This document shows positions 1 through 11,855 of a stretch of 64,000 nt of DNA, piece by piece. The stretch spans positions 3,165,001 to 3,229,000 of the forward strand of contig PVNU02000773.1 in the NCBI GenBank assembly GCA_003013855.2, written 5' to 3'. The notes under the pieces were generated by a model. It saw only the letters and a program-made list of their open reading frames with translations, made no database searches and was not told where the DNA came from. Position 1 is the stretch's first letter, and each line of letters begins with the position of its first letter. A program made the translations under genes and the position numbers. This stretch comes from Liriodendron chinense. Lineage: Eukaryota > Streptophyta > Magnoliopsida > Magnoliales > Magnoliaceae.

Positions 1-50
1 CTCATTACATTGGCTACTTAATTCTCATGAGAGGCGTATGATGATCATGC

Positions 51-350
51 TAAGGGCCCATTTGCTTCATAAGTTGCTTAAGGTAAGTAACTTATGCCAT
101 AAGTAGCTTATCTTAAATTCTACTTCTTAAGAAAATAAGTATGTTTGGTAAACAACATACTTATCAGCTTTATCTCTCTTCCATCTCTTCAAAAAAAAAA
201 GATAAAAAACTAAAAAAATCAGCTGAAGCGATTATGTACTTTGAAGTAAAAAAAAGTTACTTATTATTAATCATGGACCGAACTTATATGAAATAAGTTA
301 CTTATCTAAGAAATAATTTATTTGGTAGCATTATTGGTAGCATCCAAACC
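51..350. mobile_element. AT-rich MITE-like element of the 'TAAGTAACTTA' family
   Basis: The sequence opens with TAAGGGCCCATTTGCTTC and is rich in AAGTTACTTAT and its complement, ending near GGTAGCATCCAAACC. The first 60 bases resemble the left end of the Harbinger-like element at 11,989. The right terminus is not clean, so the exact limits are uncertain. The counterpart in copy B starts near 42,422. Confidence 0.45.
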
Positions 351-2054
351 GGTGCAGTTAGAGATTAAATAGGCAGTACTCTGCAGAACACGAGCTAACG
401 TATCAGACGTTTGTTACCCAGAAGATGGATCTCACTGAGCATGACCTTGCCAAAATCAGGCAGGTCCACTCATCAGGTGGGACACGTGTATGAATAAAGA
501 TGGATGGTTGTAGAAAATGATCGACAACTTAGAAGCAAAGAAAATTTATGGCCCATCTGATGAGTGGGTAGTTCATGGTCTGCCCTACCCGTTGAATGGC
601 CGAGATTTTGCAAACCCTCGCGATCTCACCGTGTACTGTAAATTGTATTTCTTGTTATACCGTCCAGTTCGAACCCATTGGGGCGACTTGGATCGGGATC
701 AGCTTTTATCTCACTGGCCCACATGGTGGGATGGCCAGATGATCTAGCCACGTGTTCCAGATGCTACACTTGAGGTTATGTGGGCTGCTGCCTACGTGAG
801 CATGCGCACAGAGAGAGATCACAAACGAGGTATGTGAGATGTCTGCCATTAATGCTGGCAGTGAGTGCTCACGGGAGAAATGTCAAGAGCATAAAAATTT
901 TCACTCTCTGCAAGTATTGCATCACTTCCTTTATAATTATTCAATAATACATTCCTAAAGTCAATACATATATCCCAAGTATTCTGAACCAAATACTTTT
1001 AAAACATTGCATATCTGCAGAGAGAATTTAGTAGATGTTTTTGTCAGAGATAACAATGGACTTGGTTTTGGTTGGGTTAGAATCATGCTGAGGCCAGGGC
1101 TATTTATGGTGACCGGTCTACAATCCAGGCTGCGCCAATGGTAAAAAACCTCCTTCACAGCAATCTTTTGGTGCAAGAATTTCTCAAATAAGTTACAATG
1201 CTCCTACTTGCACCAGGACGCTTAGACTAGTCCAATCTAGTCATCTGACTGTTCATTAGGTCCAATGCATATTTCATGGGCTATCATGCACACTTCATTC
1301 TAACATAACAAATATTAACCATTTTATCAATGGCCTTAATATGGATGGCCAAAATTGTTTATGCAAGAATGAGTCCAATCCAACAATTTGATCCATCGAA
1401 TTGTTGCGAGCCATCATGGATTGCATATGATTGTGAAGAATCACTTTTGCTAGGCAATTGTAAACCATCCCGTCCATGGCTCCAAAGAAGGATAACCATA
1501 GAAAATAAGGCCATGGATTTGATCACCTGATCAGTGCAATTTTTGCATTGCTCGGGAAATGTGCTCATGGCTTAATGGACCGTTTAGATCCATTGACTGC
1601 ACTAAGTGAACCAATGGAACTAGGAGCACTGTAACTTACAGTGCTCGCAGCACTCGGGAATGATCACATAGTAATAGAGTCTCGCCGTGATGTGGGCCAC
1701 ACCGTGATAGTGCATACACAGATGCTGCATGGTACCCTAACATGAAATAGAGTTGCACCACCGCCGTGTTTACATGATATCCCAGCCATCCATTAGGTGC
1801 TTCGCATCACAATAGCGCCATGTCCCAAAAATCAGGCAGCTACGTGACTAGGTGTAGCAATTCGGATGGGGCCGCTCGCCTTTTGTTTTGTATAGGGCCA
1901 CCAGGCTGTGTATACGAAATCTGAGCCATTCAGCCCCTTCATTTGACCAGGACCAAGGGCCACTCGAAATGCCGTATGGTGAATGGCTTGGAAATGATGC
2001 AAGCATTAGTGGGCCTGTCAAAAATCCAACCTTACGCCTAAGGTCCAAAAATCG
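351..2054. other. No recognisable gene
   Basis: I see no conserved protein or RNA gene here. A 76-codon ORF at 517-747 has no recognisable domain, and it is identical in copy B only because the whole block is. Overlapping short ORFs on both strands around 1,295-1,570 are typical of chance. The DNA is mixed-composition intergenic sequence. Confidence 0.5.
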
Positions 2055-2275
2055 GAGTGACCTTATGAACGGGTTGGATGGCAAGTAAACATTAAGGTGG
2101 GTCTTAGCTAGGAAGGTTTCAAACGGTGGGCATCATTATCTTTCTGTTGGCAGTGGTGTGATTCACTAGATCGTTGGATTTGCCTCGAATTTGGGCTCAT
2201 ATCCAAAAATGAGTTAGTGAAACAGATGGACGGCATAGATATAGCACGTACATCACGGTAGGTCCTACAGCTAGT
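2055..2275. mobile_element. Partial copy of the dominant MITE family (right half)
   Basis: Blocks of the family appear in order: CCTTATGAACGGGTTGGATGG, a GGTGGGCATCA block, GGGCTCATATCCAAAAATGA, GATGGACGGCATAGATAT and a final CATCACGGTAGGTCC. The left half is missing. The copy-B counterpart starts near 44,427. Confidence 0.6.
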
Positions 2276-2500
2276 AAAGCAGAAATCCCTATTCAGCATA
2301 GCGTTGCAGGCAATCCGCTCACTTCGAATCTCATTCAATTTATATATCATCGATTGACAAAGAAAAGGTCTTAGGCCGGAGGGGACGCAACCTGCCCTGT
2401 AACCCGGGTTACACGGCTCCCATGTTACCTAACCCGTGTGGAGCTGACCACGCCATTTGTATTATATTCTACTCATTATTTGAGCCCTGGTGGGAGCGGA

Positions 2501-2890
2501 TTAGGTGTTACCCGGGTAACACGTTAGCAGGTGTTTCCCTAACCGTGGGGCCCACCTTGATATATGTGTTGCACATCCACACCATCCATTTGGTTTTTCC
2601 AGTTCAGTTTAGGGCATGGTCTCAAAAATGAAGCAGATACAAACCTCTAGTGGACCACACAGTAGGGATTGAATTCCTACCATTAGAAACTACTTGGGGG
2701 CTACAAAAGTTTTGGGTCAGGCTCATATCTGTGTTTTCTGTGTGACCTAATTATCAGATGGAAGATAAACATTACGGCGGGCCCTGCAGTGAGCTGGAAA
2801 AACTGATGGACGGCATGGATATACAGCACATATATCAGGGTGGGCCTCACGGTCAAGCAACACCCAGGAACACGTTGCCTAGGTAACACC
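2501..2890. mobile_element. MITE with long terminal inverted repeats
   Basis: The left end reads AGGTGTTACCCGGGTAACAC, and the right end, reverse-complemented, reads AGGTGTTACCTAGGCAACG. Inside is a shortened copy of the common MITE with CCGTGGGGCCCACCTTG, CACACCATCC, an AAAAGTTTTGGGTC block and GATGGACGGCATGGATAT. The flank GGAGCGGATTAGGTG recurs at other elements in the window. Copy B holds the same element near 44,873-45,262. Confidence 0.65.
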
Positions 2891-2999
2891 TACACTCTTT
2901 GACCCTAATGGTCCCCAACAGTGATCCCACATCACAAGTTGCATATCTGTAAGTTGGATTGATCCGACTGTCCTAACCACCTACATATAATACCCTCGT

Positions 3000-3965
3000 T
3001 ATTTTAATGAAGTTGGACAGTTGAGAGTTTTTAGTGGGAAATGATACAGTATAGTATGGCAGGTGGTACCGTAGTGAGTAGGATTAAACGAGAGGTAGAT
3101 CAAAAACTCAAGTGGGCTGCACGAGTGAGGATTGGACGGGCACCTTTGAAACCATAGTGGTGTCACAAAAGTTTTGGATAAGTGATGTATTAGTGTTTTC
3201 CCTTCATGCATGGAGGTACGAATCACCTTATGAACGGGTTGGATGGCATCTAAATATCATGGTGGGCATTAGGAAGTTTTTCAACTGTGGGTGTCTCCAT
3301 CCATGCCGTTTCTTGTGGTACGGCCCTCTTGAATTTTGCATCTCACTCAAACATCACATGCACTAAAATTAGCTAACGAAACGGATGGACTGAGTGGATA
3401 TAATACAAACACTGATGGGGCTACTGAGTTTTGGGTTACCTGGGACACGGTTTGCGCGAGGGAGGCGAATTAGGTACTACTCCCTCACTTCCCTAGCTAG
3501 GAGCGGACAGGGGCTCCGAGGGGCCACCGTGATGCATGGGTTTTATCCACACCGTCCATCAATTTTTCCATTTCATTTTAGTCTACAAATCCAAAAATGA
3601 GGCATTTCCAAGGCTTAGGTGGGTCACAGTGGGGATTAAACACCTACAGTTCAAATCTTTTTGGGGCCACGGAAGTTTTGGATCAAGATGATATTTGTGT
3701 TTTCCCTTTATCCAGGTCTATGTGACCTTATGAACATGTGAGATGGTAATTGACCATCACGGTCAGCCCTAGGAAGGTTGCAACTGTGAGTGTAATTGCC
3801 ACCTCTACTTCCTGTAGTAGTGTGGTCCTTGATCCTTGGATCTGCCTATTTTTTTATTGTATACTAAAACAAAATGGAAAAGTGGGTGGACAGTGTAGAT
3901 AAAAAATGTAAATCATGGTGGCCCCTCAAAGCCTCTGTCCCTTTCTAGCTAAGGAAGGGCGGGGA
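3000..3965. mobile_element. Two adjacent MITE-family segments
   Basis: Segment 1 (about 2,930-3,420) runs from the TTGAAGTTGGAC-like region through TCACAAAAGTTTTGGAT to GGATATAATACAAACAC. Segment 2 (about 3,465-3,965) starts GGCGAATTAGGTACTACTCC and contains the CACACCGTCCATCAA and TTATGAACATG blocks. The same two segments occur at 20,925-21,905 in the opposite order. Neither encodes a protein. Confidence 0.6.
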
Positions 3966-4034
3966 AGCACCCAATCCGCATCCTTCCGCATCCTTTCCGG
4001 ATAGCCTGTCGCACTAACTTCCAGCAACAGGAAG

Positions 4035-4375
4035 CTAGGTGGGGCTCACCATGATATTTGTGAGAAATTCATCCCATCCATCGGTTTTGCCGGATCATTT
4101 TAGGACATGGCCCGAAAAATGAAGCTGATCCAAAACTCAAGTAGTTGCAAGATAAGAAACGATTGAACATGGAGTTTGAAACATTCGTGAGGCCGCGGAA
4201 GTTTTGCATAATGCTAATGTTTTTGTGTTTTTGGTTCATCCCAATAGGAATAGCATTTCCATGCTCACTTTTTCATGTCGTCTGACCCACATGAGTTTGA
4301 TCTGCCTCACTTTTGGGCCCATGTCCTCACATGATCTGGAAAAGGGATGAACGGGGTAGGTTTCTCACAAACATC
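4035..4375. mobile_element. MITE, 'TTTGTGAGAAAT' subfamily
   Basis: The element starts GTGGGGCTCACCATGATATT with TTGTGAGAAATTCATCCC, and it ends GGGGTAGGTTTCTCACAAAC, which is the inverted repeat of its start. The copia LTR at 4,376 begins immediately after CACAAACATC, so that retrotransposon inserted at the MITE end. Related copies lie at 23,290-23,710 and, in part, at 22,510-22,590. Confidence 0.65.
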
Positions 4376-4970
4376 TGTTGGGAATCCCGACAGTGGAAGC
4401 ACAAATCACATGAGATAAACCACAATGGTAACAACCAAGCAAATCGACAATTACAAGACGATTCGAATTTTACATGAAAAAACCCCTCATGGGTAAAAAA
4501 TCAACACAAAGCGAATCCACTATGAATCAGAAGTTACAAGAGATTATAGAAGAATAACTTACTCGGATCCCAAAGCCCCACAGAGAAACCCAAGTTACCA
4601 CAAGCTTTTTTCTCACTTTAAAACCCTCTCAACCCATTTAAATACGTTTAGGACTCCTTCTGTTATCCTAATCCCACATTACACCCATTTAAATAGCATA
4701 AAATCGAAATTAGAAATGAATCCCGCGCAAAACTGCGCAACTAACCTAAATTGTGTAATAGTCGTCGAGCGCCTAACCTAACCCCGACAAATCTCGTCCA
4801 GAGAGTAACTAGTTCTGTTCGAAAAATTTCGGGCGACCGACAACCCCACTTTTTGATCTAATAACGTCCAGATTCTAAAAACCCATCAAGGGGCAATTTC
4901 AAGCGCCCGACCCAATCCTATCGATCGCTCGAAGCCCCCTGGTGTCAAAGTTTGAAGACAAACCTCAACA
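4376..4970 (-). repeat. 3' LTR of the copia element
   Basis: This 595-bp repeat begins TGTTGGGAATCC and ends CCTCAACA, the TG...CA structure of an LTR. It aligns with 6,424-6,861 over its first 440 bases, sharing blocks such as CCCCTCATGGGTAAA, CAAAGCGAATC and CCAGAGAGTAA. Confidence 0.8.
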
Positions 4971-5150
4971 ATCTCCATCGTGGCTTTAATTTTCATTGCT
5001 CTACTACTTTTAAGCTCCATTCTTCATCTCTACTTCATCTCCTTCATAGCTCCACTGTTTCGCGTGCCCTCATCGACTCGATACCTACACTTTCATACCC
5101 TGCTCGCTCATGTGGCTCTTGCGCGCACGCCACACACAAGTAACCATGGA

Positions 5151-5394
5151 ATCCACTACAGACCCCACACCCCACCCGAGAAGTGCTCCCGATCAACTTG
5201 TAAAGATTGTTGCATCTCCATACCTTCATCATCACGAGTGCTCCCTTTGACACTTTACAAACCCGATCAAAGCCAATGAACTTGCACCCCATCGCCTCGA
5301 GTGCACCAAGAGAGATTAATTTCTTTTTCAGCCTAGGGACATGCCTCATATCTTTAAGAAACCGTTCGATCTCATCGAACATCCTAATGCACAC
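5151..5394 (-). pseudogene. copia GAG-pre-integrase fragment
   Basis: The minus-strand translation contains MRHVPRLKKKLISLGALEA followed by a KVSKGALVMMK block and an NNLYKLIGST ending. This is the signature of the GAG-pre-integrase domain of Ty1-copia polyproteins. The reading frame is open for 116 codons in both copies, but it then runs into LTR-proximal sequence with no integrase core. A remnant only. Confidence 0.75.
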
Positions 5395-5621
5395 CGAACC
5401 ATACTGACCACCTTGGAGGCGTAGCTATTGCCTAAAAATATCGATCCATCATCATACTTGCTGTGTGTCATGGATGAACTCTGATCAGGACATATGTGAT
5501 ACAATATACCTGAAACTAAAAGCAATTCCGATCCGAATATAGTAAATACATCGCAAACATCACACTCATCCTCCGTAGATTTTGCGGTATTAACCCCCCT
5601 AGAAAAATCTTCAAACTTTTC

Positions 5622-6340
5622 TTACCTTATCATGGGATTCTTACAATCCCTCTTCATGTACCCTTTCTCCTTACAAATCCAACACCTCACATTGCTCTTC
5701 TGTTTGCCCTTAGATTTAAATCTCGATCGCGAGCATACCACATCTTGGTCAGAATTTCTTCCCCTCATAACCAGTATGCCTCCTTCGTAGAATAACCTAC
5801 ACCACCGCTTTTGTTTCTCATCGCCTTCGACTGAAGGGGCTAAGATAATGATCTCAACGCTAATGGTCTCCCTACCTGCGCACAACGAGTCTTTAAATAA
5901 CTCATATGAATCCGGAAGAGAATTCAACAGCAATACATGCTAAAATTCGTCTTTCATTTGTTCATCTACATCCAACAATTTGCAAACGAGCCTATTGAAA
6001 TTATTGATGTAGCTCTCAACATCAGTCCCCTCCATCATCTTCATATTGAACAACTAAAGCATAAAATACAAGCGGTTTTCTAGAGATTTCTTAGGGTAGA
6101 TGTTCTCCAATTTTGCCCATGTATTAGTCGCAGTCTTCTACCTCATGACATTGTACATGACCTCATTCATTAGGTACAACTAGATTAAGATCATATCCTT
6201 CTGATCCATCTTCTTCCACTCTTCTTCTTTAATAGATTCTGATCGCTCTCCAAGGAGTGCTTCTTCCAGTCCTTGTTGAACTAGGAGGCCCTTCATCTTG
6301 ACTTTCCAAAGTTCAAAGTTGTTTTTTTTTTTTGAATACT
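5622..6340 (-). pseudogene. copia gag (UBN2-type) with degenerate zinc knuckle
   Basis: The 103-codon ORF at 5,622-5,933 includes LLNSLPDSYELFKDSL, typical of copia gag, and ends in CWICKEKGYMKRDCKN. That is a CCHC knuckle with tyrosine in place of the histidine. Upstream on the minus strand (to about 6,340) further gag sequence is readable (YINNFNRLVCKLLDVDEQMK) but is broken by stops. In copy B the knuckle ORF is also broken, by a 1-base loss near 48,209 and a further 2-base loss near 48,299. Confidence 0.75.
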
Positions 6341-6410
6341 TATCTATGTCGAATCTCATTCTAAAATCATTGATACCTCATCTTAGATTCCTTCTGCCGC
6401 CCAACATTCA

Positions 6411-6421
6411 CTCTAATACCA
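6411..6421 (-). promoter_or_regulatory. Retrotransposon primer binding site
   Basis: On the minus strand this reads TGGTATTAGAG, close to the initiator-Met-tRNA primer site TGGTATCAGAGC of copia elements, and it lies two bases from the LTR edge. It fixes the orientation of the element as minus. Confidence 0.8.
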
Positions 6422-6423
6422 CT

Positions 6424-6861
6424 TGTTGGGAATCCTGGTAGATAAAGTGTAAATTACATGAAATAAACCGCAACGGCAACAACCAAGTAAATCGACAATC
6501 ACAAGAGGACAATCCAAATTTTACGTGAAAAAACCCCTCACGGGTAAAACACAACAGCACAAAGCGAATCTATTATGAATCAAAAGTTACAAGAGATTCA
6601 GAAGAATGACTTACCTGGATCCTAAAGCTTTACAAAGAAACTCAAGCTACCACAAGCTTTTTCTCTCACCTTAGAACTCTCTCAACCCACTTGAATATGT
6701 CTAAGACTCCTTGTGTTACCTTAATCCCGCATTATACCCATTTAAATAGCATAAAATCGGAATTAAAAACAAATCTAACATAAAACCGCGCAACCAACCT
6801 AAACTGTGCAACAGTCGTCAGGTGATCGAACCCGCCAAATCCTATCCAGAGAGTAATTAGG
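6424..6861 (-). repeat. Truncated 5' LTR of the copia element
   Basis: It begins TGTTGGGAATCCTGG and aligns with the 4,376 LTR until CCAGAGAGTAATTAG, after which the sequence is unrelated. About 155 bases of the outer LTR end are missing, so no target-site duplication can be scored. Confidence 0.75.
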
Positions 6862-6964
6862 TGTATTTTTAGTGTGCATGCATAATAATTAAGTATTTTC
6901 TCTATTTGAAATGAATATAATTACACCATCACATCTCAACGTTATTTACTTATGGGAACTTTAT

Positions 6965-7250
6965 GGGCTCCACAATGATGTACGCATTATATCCCTTCCG
7001 CCCACTCATTTTTTTTAGATCATTTTAGCCCATGAGCCTAAAAATGGCACAGAGCCAAAACTCAAGTGGACCACACCAAAGAAAACAGTGGTTTTAATGG
7101 TGGCGTCATTATTCCCATTGTTTCCTATTATGTGGTCCCCTTGATCTTTGGATTTGCCCCATTTTTTGGCTTAGGCGTTGAAATGATTGATATGATTGAT
7201 AAAATGAATGGATGGCATGGATACAACGCATGGGGCCCACGTAGTCTACT
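6965..7250. mobile_element. Short MITE of the dominant family
   Basis: About 285 bp with ATGGGCTCCACAATGATGTA at the left and GGATGGCATGGATACAACGC then GGGGCCCACGTAG at the right, the inverted-repeat ends of the family. The middle (CTCAAGTGGACCACACCAAA) is shared with other copies. The counterpart in copy B is 49,335-49,620. Confidence 0.65.
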
Positions 7251-7984
7251 TCGGTTTTTTACCTAAGACCTATAAAAAAGCAAAGATGTCAACTTCTTGA
7301 ATTGATATTTAATTTTATAATTAATTAATAAATGCTAAAATATAAGTAACTATATCAAAAGAAACTGGCCTAAGCGAATACACTAAATGGATTCAATGAT
7401 TGACTTGAACCACCCATGTGATAGATTCTACTTTTTAATGCTTATAATTCCTGACTCGTAAGAAAGATGCAGTCATAATAAATAGGGCTCGTTCATAGTT
7501 TAGGGTCATCCGATGGGAGTGATTCCTACACCATGAATGGCTCCATTGGTACTGTTGAATCAACTGTTTTGATTGATGATTGGACATGCGATGTGTTATT
7601 AAAAAGGTTCGGGGATGTGGCTATGCTAGCATGAAGGTGGGGACACCAGCAAAACCTTCCGCACTAGGGAATAAAAGCCTGAGGATTAGACCATCATAGT
7701 CACCCAATCATTGGCCATAAAGAAAGGAATGAGAAATATTCCACTTTCAAACAACAAAATTGCTTAACTAGATGGTTAATAAGTTTGGTTGTCCAATCAC
7801 AACAATTTTGGATCTAGAGCCTAAACTTTCCACACATACTTGCGGCACGTAGCATGTGGAGAAATGTACCACACTGTTTGGATTGATGTACATGTATCCA
7901 CGTTTAGAAGGACACATGCTAGATTATGTTACACCGTATATCTGTCTACCAATATAACTAATAGTATTCTATGATGTAGATGGG
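7251..7984. other. No gene recognised
   Basis: AT-rich intergenic DNA containing TTAATTAATAAATGC and similar low-complexity stretches. No domain, RNA gene or repeat structure was identified. Confidence 0.5.
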
Positions 7985-8480
7985 TGGGACCCCTGATAGT
8001 GGGGTTCACATTGTTGTATGTGCCTTAAATCCACACCGTCCAACCATTTTGAAAGCTCATTTTAGGGTATGAACCGAAAAACGAAGCTGATTCAAATCTT
8101 AGGTGAACCACACTATAAGAAACAGCCGTGATTGAATCCCCACCATTAAAAACCTCATGAATTCCACCAGAATGTTTATTAGCCATCCAACCCGTTTATA
8201 AGGTCACAAACACCTAGATGAAGGGACCACACAAGTATCATCTTGATCTAAAGATTTTGTGGCCCACAAGAAGTTTTTAATGGTCAATCACAATTGTTTC
8301 CTGTACTATGGTCCATCTGTGATTTGGAACTGCTTCATTTTTGGATCATGCCCTAAAATGAGTTTTCAATACGATGGACGGGCGTAGATGTAATCACGTA
8401 CATCACAGTGGGCCCCATAGTCAGGGTCCCAGCGACCTAGGTGGATCCGGGGGTTCACCTAATCCGCTCTCATGGATTGC
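7985..8480. mobile_element. Near-complete MITE of the dominant family
   Basis: It runs from GTGGGACCCCTGATAGTGGG through CACACCGTCCAACCATTTTG, GTTTATTAGCCATCCAACCC and GTTTCCTGTACTATGGTCC to CAGTGGGCCCCATAGTCAGG. It is followed by CACCTAATCCGCTCTC, the inverted form of the GAGAGCGGATTAGGTG end seen at 38,142. It lies about 600 bp upstream of the P450 start codon. The copy-B counterpart is 50,345-50,840. Confidence 0.7.
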
Positions 8481-8995
8481 CTAGTGATGTGGCCCTGTTG
8501 AATTTAATTGGGCGACGTGCATTGTGTCAACAGGATACCCGTGGGTTACCGAGGCAATCCCCTCCCGTTGTATGCATTATCGATGCAAGGTCCAAACTCT
8601 ATGCTAATTTTTCACCATCTAAAAAATGATTGACTCGTCATCATGATATGGCACTGATATACAGCCATCCAGACCATCTAAACTGTAGGTCTCATTCTGG
8701 ATGTGGCACATTTCTAAAATCACACTGATCCAGCAATTTCAACCATCCAATTAATGTCGAACAAATGGGTGGTCAAATGCAAAATAGTGAGGGGTCCAGA
8801 GATTGCCAGTATTATCTTCTCAATGGAAACTTTTTTATTATCGTAATGCACAGTTGTTATATACTATTGTGAGCTTCAGAAGGGGATGGCTGGAGTGGAC
8901 TTCTCACGGTAGTGGTTACAAGTGCATTCTCGTTATTTCTGACTCCAACATGCCCAATCTCGTCGGATTTCGTTTACCTGGTCTCATTTCAGTCT

Positions 8996-9008
8996 TCTTT
9001 AAAAAGGC
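8996..9008 (+). promoter_or_regulatory. TATA-like box of P450 copy A
   Basis: TCTTTAAAAAGGC lies about 80 bp before the ATG. It follows CTCATTTCAGT, which is conserved in the same place at the two other P450 loci (24,9xx and 37,0xx). That shared position supports it as the core promoter. Confidence 0.6.
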
Positions 9009-9084
9009 CACACACCATTGCATCTCATCACCTCTTCATTCCCATTCCTCTCCACTCTCCATCCAACGGTCCATCACACAAACC

Positions 9085-11528
9085 ATGACCGGCGACCTCC
9101 AATCCTACGCCATCCTCTTCCTCATCTGGCTCATTTCCACTCTCCTTATCCGGACCATCTTCTCCAATTCCCGAACCACAGCACGCGGTCTACCTCCGGG
9201 CCCGACATGGCTCCCGATTATCGGACACCTCCACGTACTTGGTCCCATCCCTCACCAAGCCTTCCACAAGCTCTCCAAGCGCTATGGCCCCTTCATCCAC
9301 CTCAACCTTGGCTCTGTCTCCGCTATGGTCGCCAACAACGCTGACATTGCAAGAGAAATCCTCAAGACCCATGAGACCACCTTCTCTTCCCGACCTCAAT
9401 CCTCAGCCATCCGTTACCCTCGCCTACGGCACCGCTGGTTTCGCCTTCGCTCCCTACGGCCCCTACTGGAAGTTCTTGAAGAAGTTGTGCATGTCCGAGC
9501 TCTTAAGCGGACGCACGCTCGATCAGTTCCAGCCCATCCGCCGTGAAGAGATCCGGCGATTCTTGCAACTACTGCATACGAAATCCAACGGTGGAGAAGC
9601 AGTTAACGTTGGACTAGAGCTCATAACGTTCTCGAACAACACAGTATCGAGGATGATGATGAGCCGGATATGTTCGGACACGGAAGGGGAGGCGGAGGAA
9701 GTGAGGAAGATAGTGCATGAGGTGGCGGTGCTGGCCGGTACGTTTACATATCGGATTTTATCTGGTTATGTCGGAATTTAGATTTGCAGGGGCTGAAAAA
9801 GAGGGTACCAGGACGTACACCGGAGATTCGATGAGATGATGGAGAAGATCATCGAAGAGCATGAAGAAGATAGGAAGATGAAGAGGGAGAGAGGCAATGG
9901 TGTGAAGGATATTCTCGATATTTTGCTCGAGATATCTGAAGATGAGAGCACCGAGATGAAACTGACCAAGGAGAACATCAAAGCCTTTATCCTGGTAAGC
10001 TATTTCGCCTTCTCCTCTCCGGACGTCTTGCTCTCATACGCTTATGGTGGTAACGGGAAGACGTGGGCCCACGTAATGTATTCAGCACATCCGACCCGTA
10101 CATCAGATACGTGACAACGGACTCAGATTGCGTAGTGTAGCACACAGCACCCACATCGGTACCGTGTGCTATGGAAAGCTATGTGGGCCCCACCATGATT
10201 TATGCCTTTTTATCACGCCGTCCATCCATTTTGCCAGCTCATTTTAGGAATGAGCCGAAAAATGTGGCAGATCCAAATCTCAGGGGACCACGCCCGCCAT
10301 AAAGACAGTGGTGATGAACGCTCAAAGTTTTTAATCAAGCTGATATTTGTGTATTCTCTTAATCTAGGTATGTGTGAACTAATCAATGGATTGGATGGCA
10401 AATAAACATTAAAATGGGCCTTAGGAAGTTTTTAATGGTGGGCGTTCAATCACCATTGTTTCCTGTGGTGTGGTCCATCTGAGATTTGGATCTGCTTCAT
10501 TTTCATCCTTAAAATGAGCCGGAAAAATGGATGGACGGCGTGGATTGTAAACAGTCAAGCCCTTGGGCCTCCTTGCCATTATAATCGTCCAACCTGGAGT
10601 CAAATTGCAGGGCGAGTGGGGGGCTAAATCAGCCGGGCTCGGGCATGATTCGTCCAGGTGACTGTTGGTGTGAATCGGATCAGGTCCGACCGGGTCCGAG
10701 TCAACTCGGATGGACTTGCCAGAGTCTTAAAACAATTTCCCCACCCCAAAAGTTTTGAAGTCCAAAGGCCCAAGAGATAAAATGGGCTTATAATTACCCG
10801 AAGGCCCAACAAATCCAGCAAGCCGATCCCAGCTTATTAATATTTGATCAGATGGTATTTATGCTATCTTTGAATCTTCCACAGGATATCTTTGTGGCGG
10901 GAACCGATACGACTGCAATCACAACGGAATGGGCCTTGGCGGAGCTCATTAACCATCCTGACATTTTCAAGAAAGTAAAGGTAGAGATCGATTCAGTCGT
11001 CGGAATACTAGATTGGTCGAAGAATCAGACATCCCAAATCTTCCTTACCTACACGCAATAGTCAAAGAAAACACTCCGACTGCACCCAACAGCCCACTGA
11101 TCCATAGGGAAGCCAGCGAAGATTGCAAGATTGGAGGCTACAATGTACCAGCTAAGACCCACATGTTCATCAATGTGTGGGCCATTGGAAGGAACCCCGA
11201 GCATTGGGTCGACCCACTTGAATTCCGTCCTGAGAGATTCATGCCGTCCGATGAGAGTGACCGGAGTCACAACGTGGATGTTAGGGGGCAGCATTTTCAT
11301 TTCTTGCCGTTCGGGAGCGGACAGAGAGGCTGCCCCGGCACTTCTCTAGCAATGCAGGTTGTACAAACAACGCTTGCTTCCATGATCCAATGCTTCGATT
11401 GGACTGTTGGGATCAGCGGAGAGAGTGCAACTGTTGATATGACGGAGGGCCCAGGAATGACACTCCCTAGGACACATCCTTTGATGTGTGTCCCTGTTGC
11501 CCGTGTAAATCCCCTTCTTTTGAACTGA
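9085..11528 (+). pseudogene. CYP93-type cytochrome P450, copy A, with frameshifts
   Basis: The structure is identical to the intact gene at 51,452: exon 1 from ATG 9,085 to the donor at 9,994/9,995, an intron, then exon 2 from about 10,886 to the stop at 11,526-11,528. Six 1-nt indels break the frame: an extra C near 9,418, a lost A near 9,746, an extra G near 9,804, a lost A near 11,004, an extra A near 11,068 and a lost G near 11,092. All lie in short homopolymers. The protein pieces still show the PPGP hinge, the I-helix AGTDTT, PERF and the haem loop FGSGQRGCPG. It is a recent pseudogene, or a real gene with sequencing errors. At three positions where copy B differs (NNAD, ETTFSS, EAEEVRK) this copy keeps the residues of the 25,022 paralogue. 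Confidence 0.8.
10180..10555. mobile_element. MITE inside the P450 intron (copy A)
   Basis: The intron carries a family copy running from TGTGGGCCCCACCATGATTT through CCGTCCATCCATTTTGCCAG to GGATGGACGGCGTGGATTG. The same insertion is at 52,545-52,920 in copy B, so it predates the block duplication. The intron of the 25,022 paralogue carries other insertions. Confidence 0.7.
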
Positions 11529-11849
11529 CTTATGAAACACTCTAGTTTGTGATGCCCACATGTGTATGGAACCACCAAACATGCCTGCATGGGAGGTCCA
11601 CGCTTCTCATCTGGTGGGCCACATTCTCTAGATCTTCCAGCCTAAAAATCAGAAGATCTACTACACATCGAGTGAGAAGGTCGAATGTGGGGAGCGTGCC
11701 ACTTTGGCATGTGCTTGTGGGCTTAGCAATGAGTAGCCTCGTACTGCGTGTGCGTGTTGCATGTATCTTCCATCGACGCCATGTTTTCTAATAAGCTTTT
11801 TCAATGTTGTTATTATAATTGGATTCAGTTTGTGATGTAAAGTTTGTGA

Positions 11850-11855
11850 AATAAA
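11850..11855 (+). terminator. Poly(A) signal of P450 copy A
   Basis: AATAAA occurs about 320 bp after the stop codon in a TGTGAAATAAATG context. The same context is present after the other two P450 genes (32,898 and 54,218). Confidence 0.5.

Larger units (their letters stand above)
4376..6861 (-). mobile_element. Deleted Ty1-copia retrotransposon (copy A)
   Basis: The order on the minus strand is: truncated 5' LTR (6,861-6,424), Met-tRNA primer binding site, gag with a zinc-knuckle relic, a GAG-pre-integrase piece, and the 3' LTR (4,970-4,376). Integrase, reverse transcriptase and RNase H are absent, so the element is a deletion derivative unable to move by itself. Related LTRs lie at 30,776-31,404 and about 34,080-34,561. 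The copy-B counterpart is 46,745-49,228. Confidence 0.85.

Noticed and set aside
517..747. 76-codon ORF conserved in both blocks
   Set aside because: Its conservation is explained by the block duplication. It has no domain, no promoter evidence and no recognisable homologue.
9190..9399. Minus-strand ORFs inside P450 exons
   Set aside because: They are antisense shadows of the coding exons and recur at each paralogue for that reason.
8803..9546. Upstream in-frame extension of the P450 start
   Set aside because: The extension is not conserved in the paralogues, and the TATA box lies inside it. The ATG at 9,085 (51,452 in copy B) follows the conserved leader and gives the normal P450 N-terminus.
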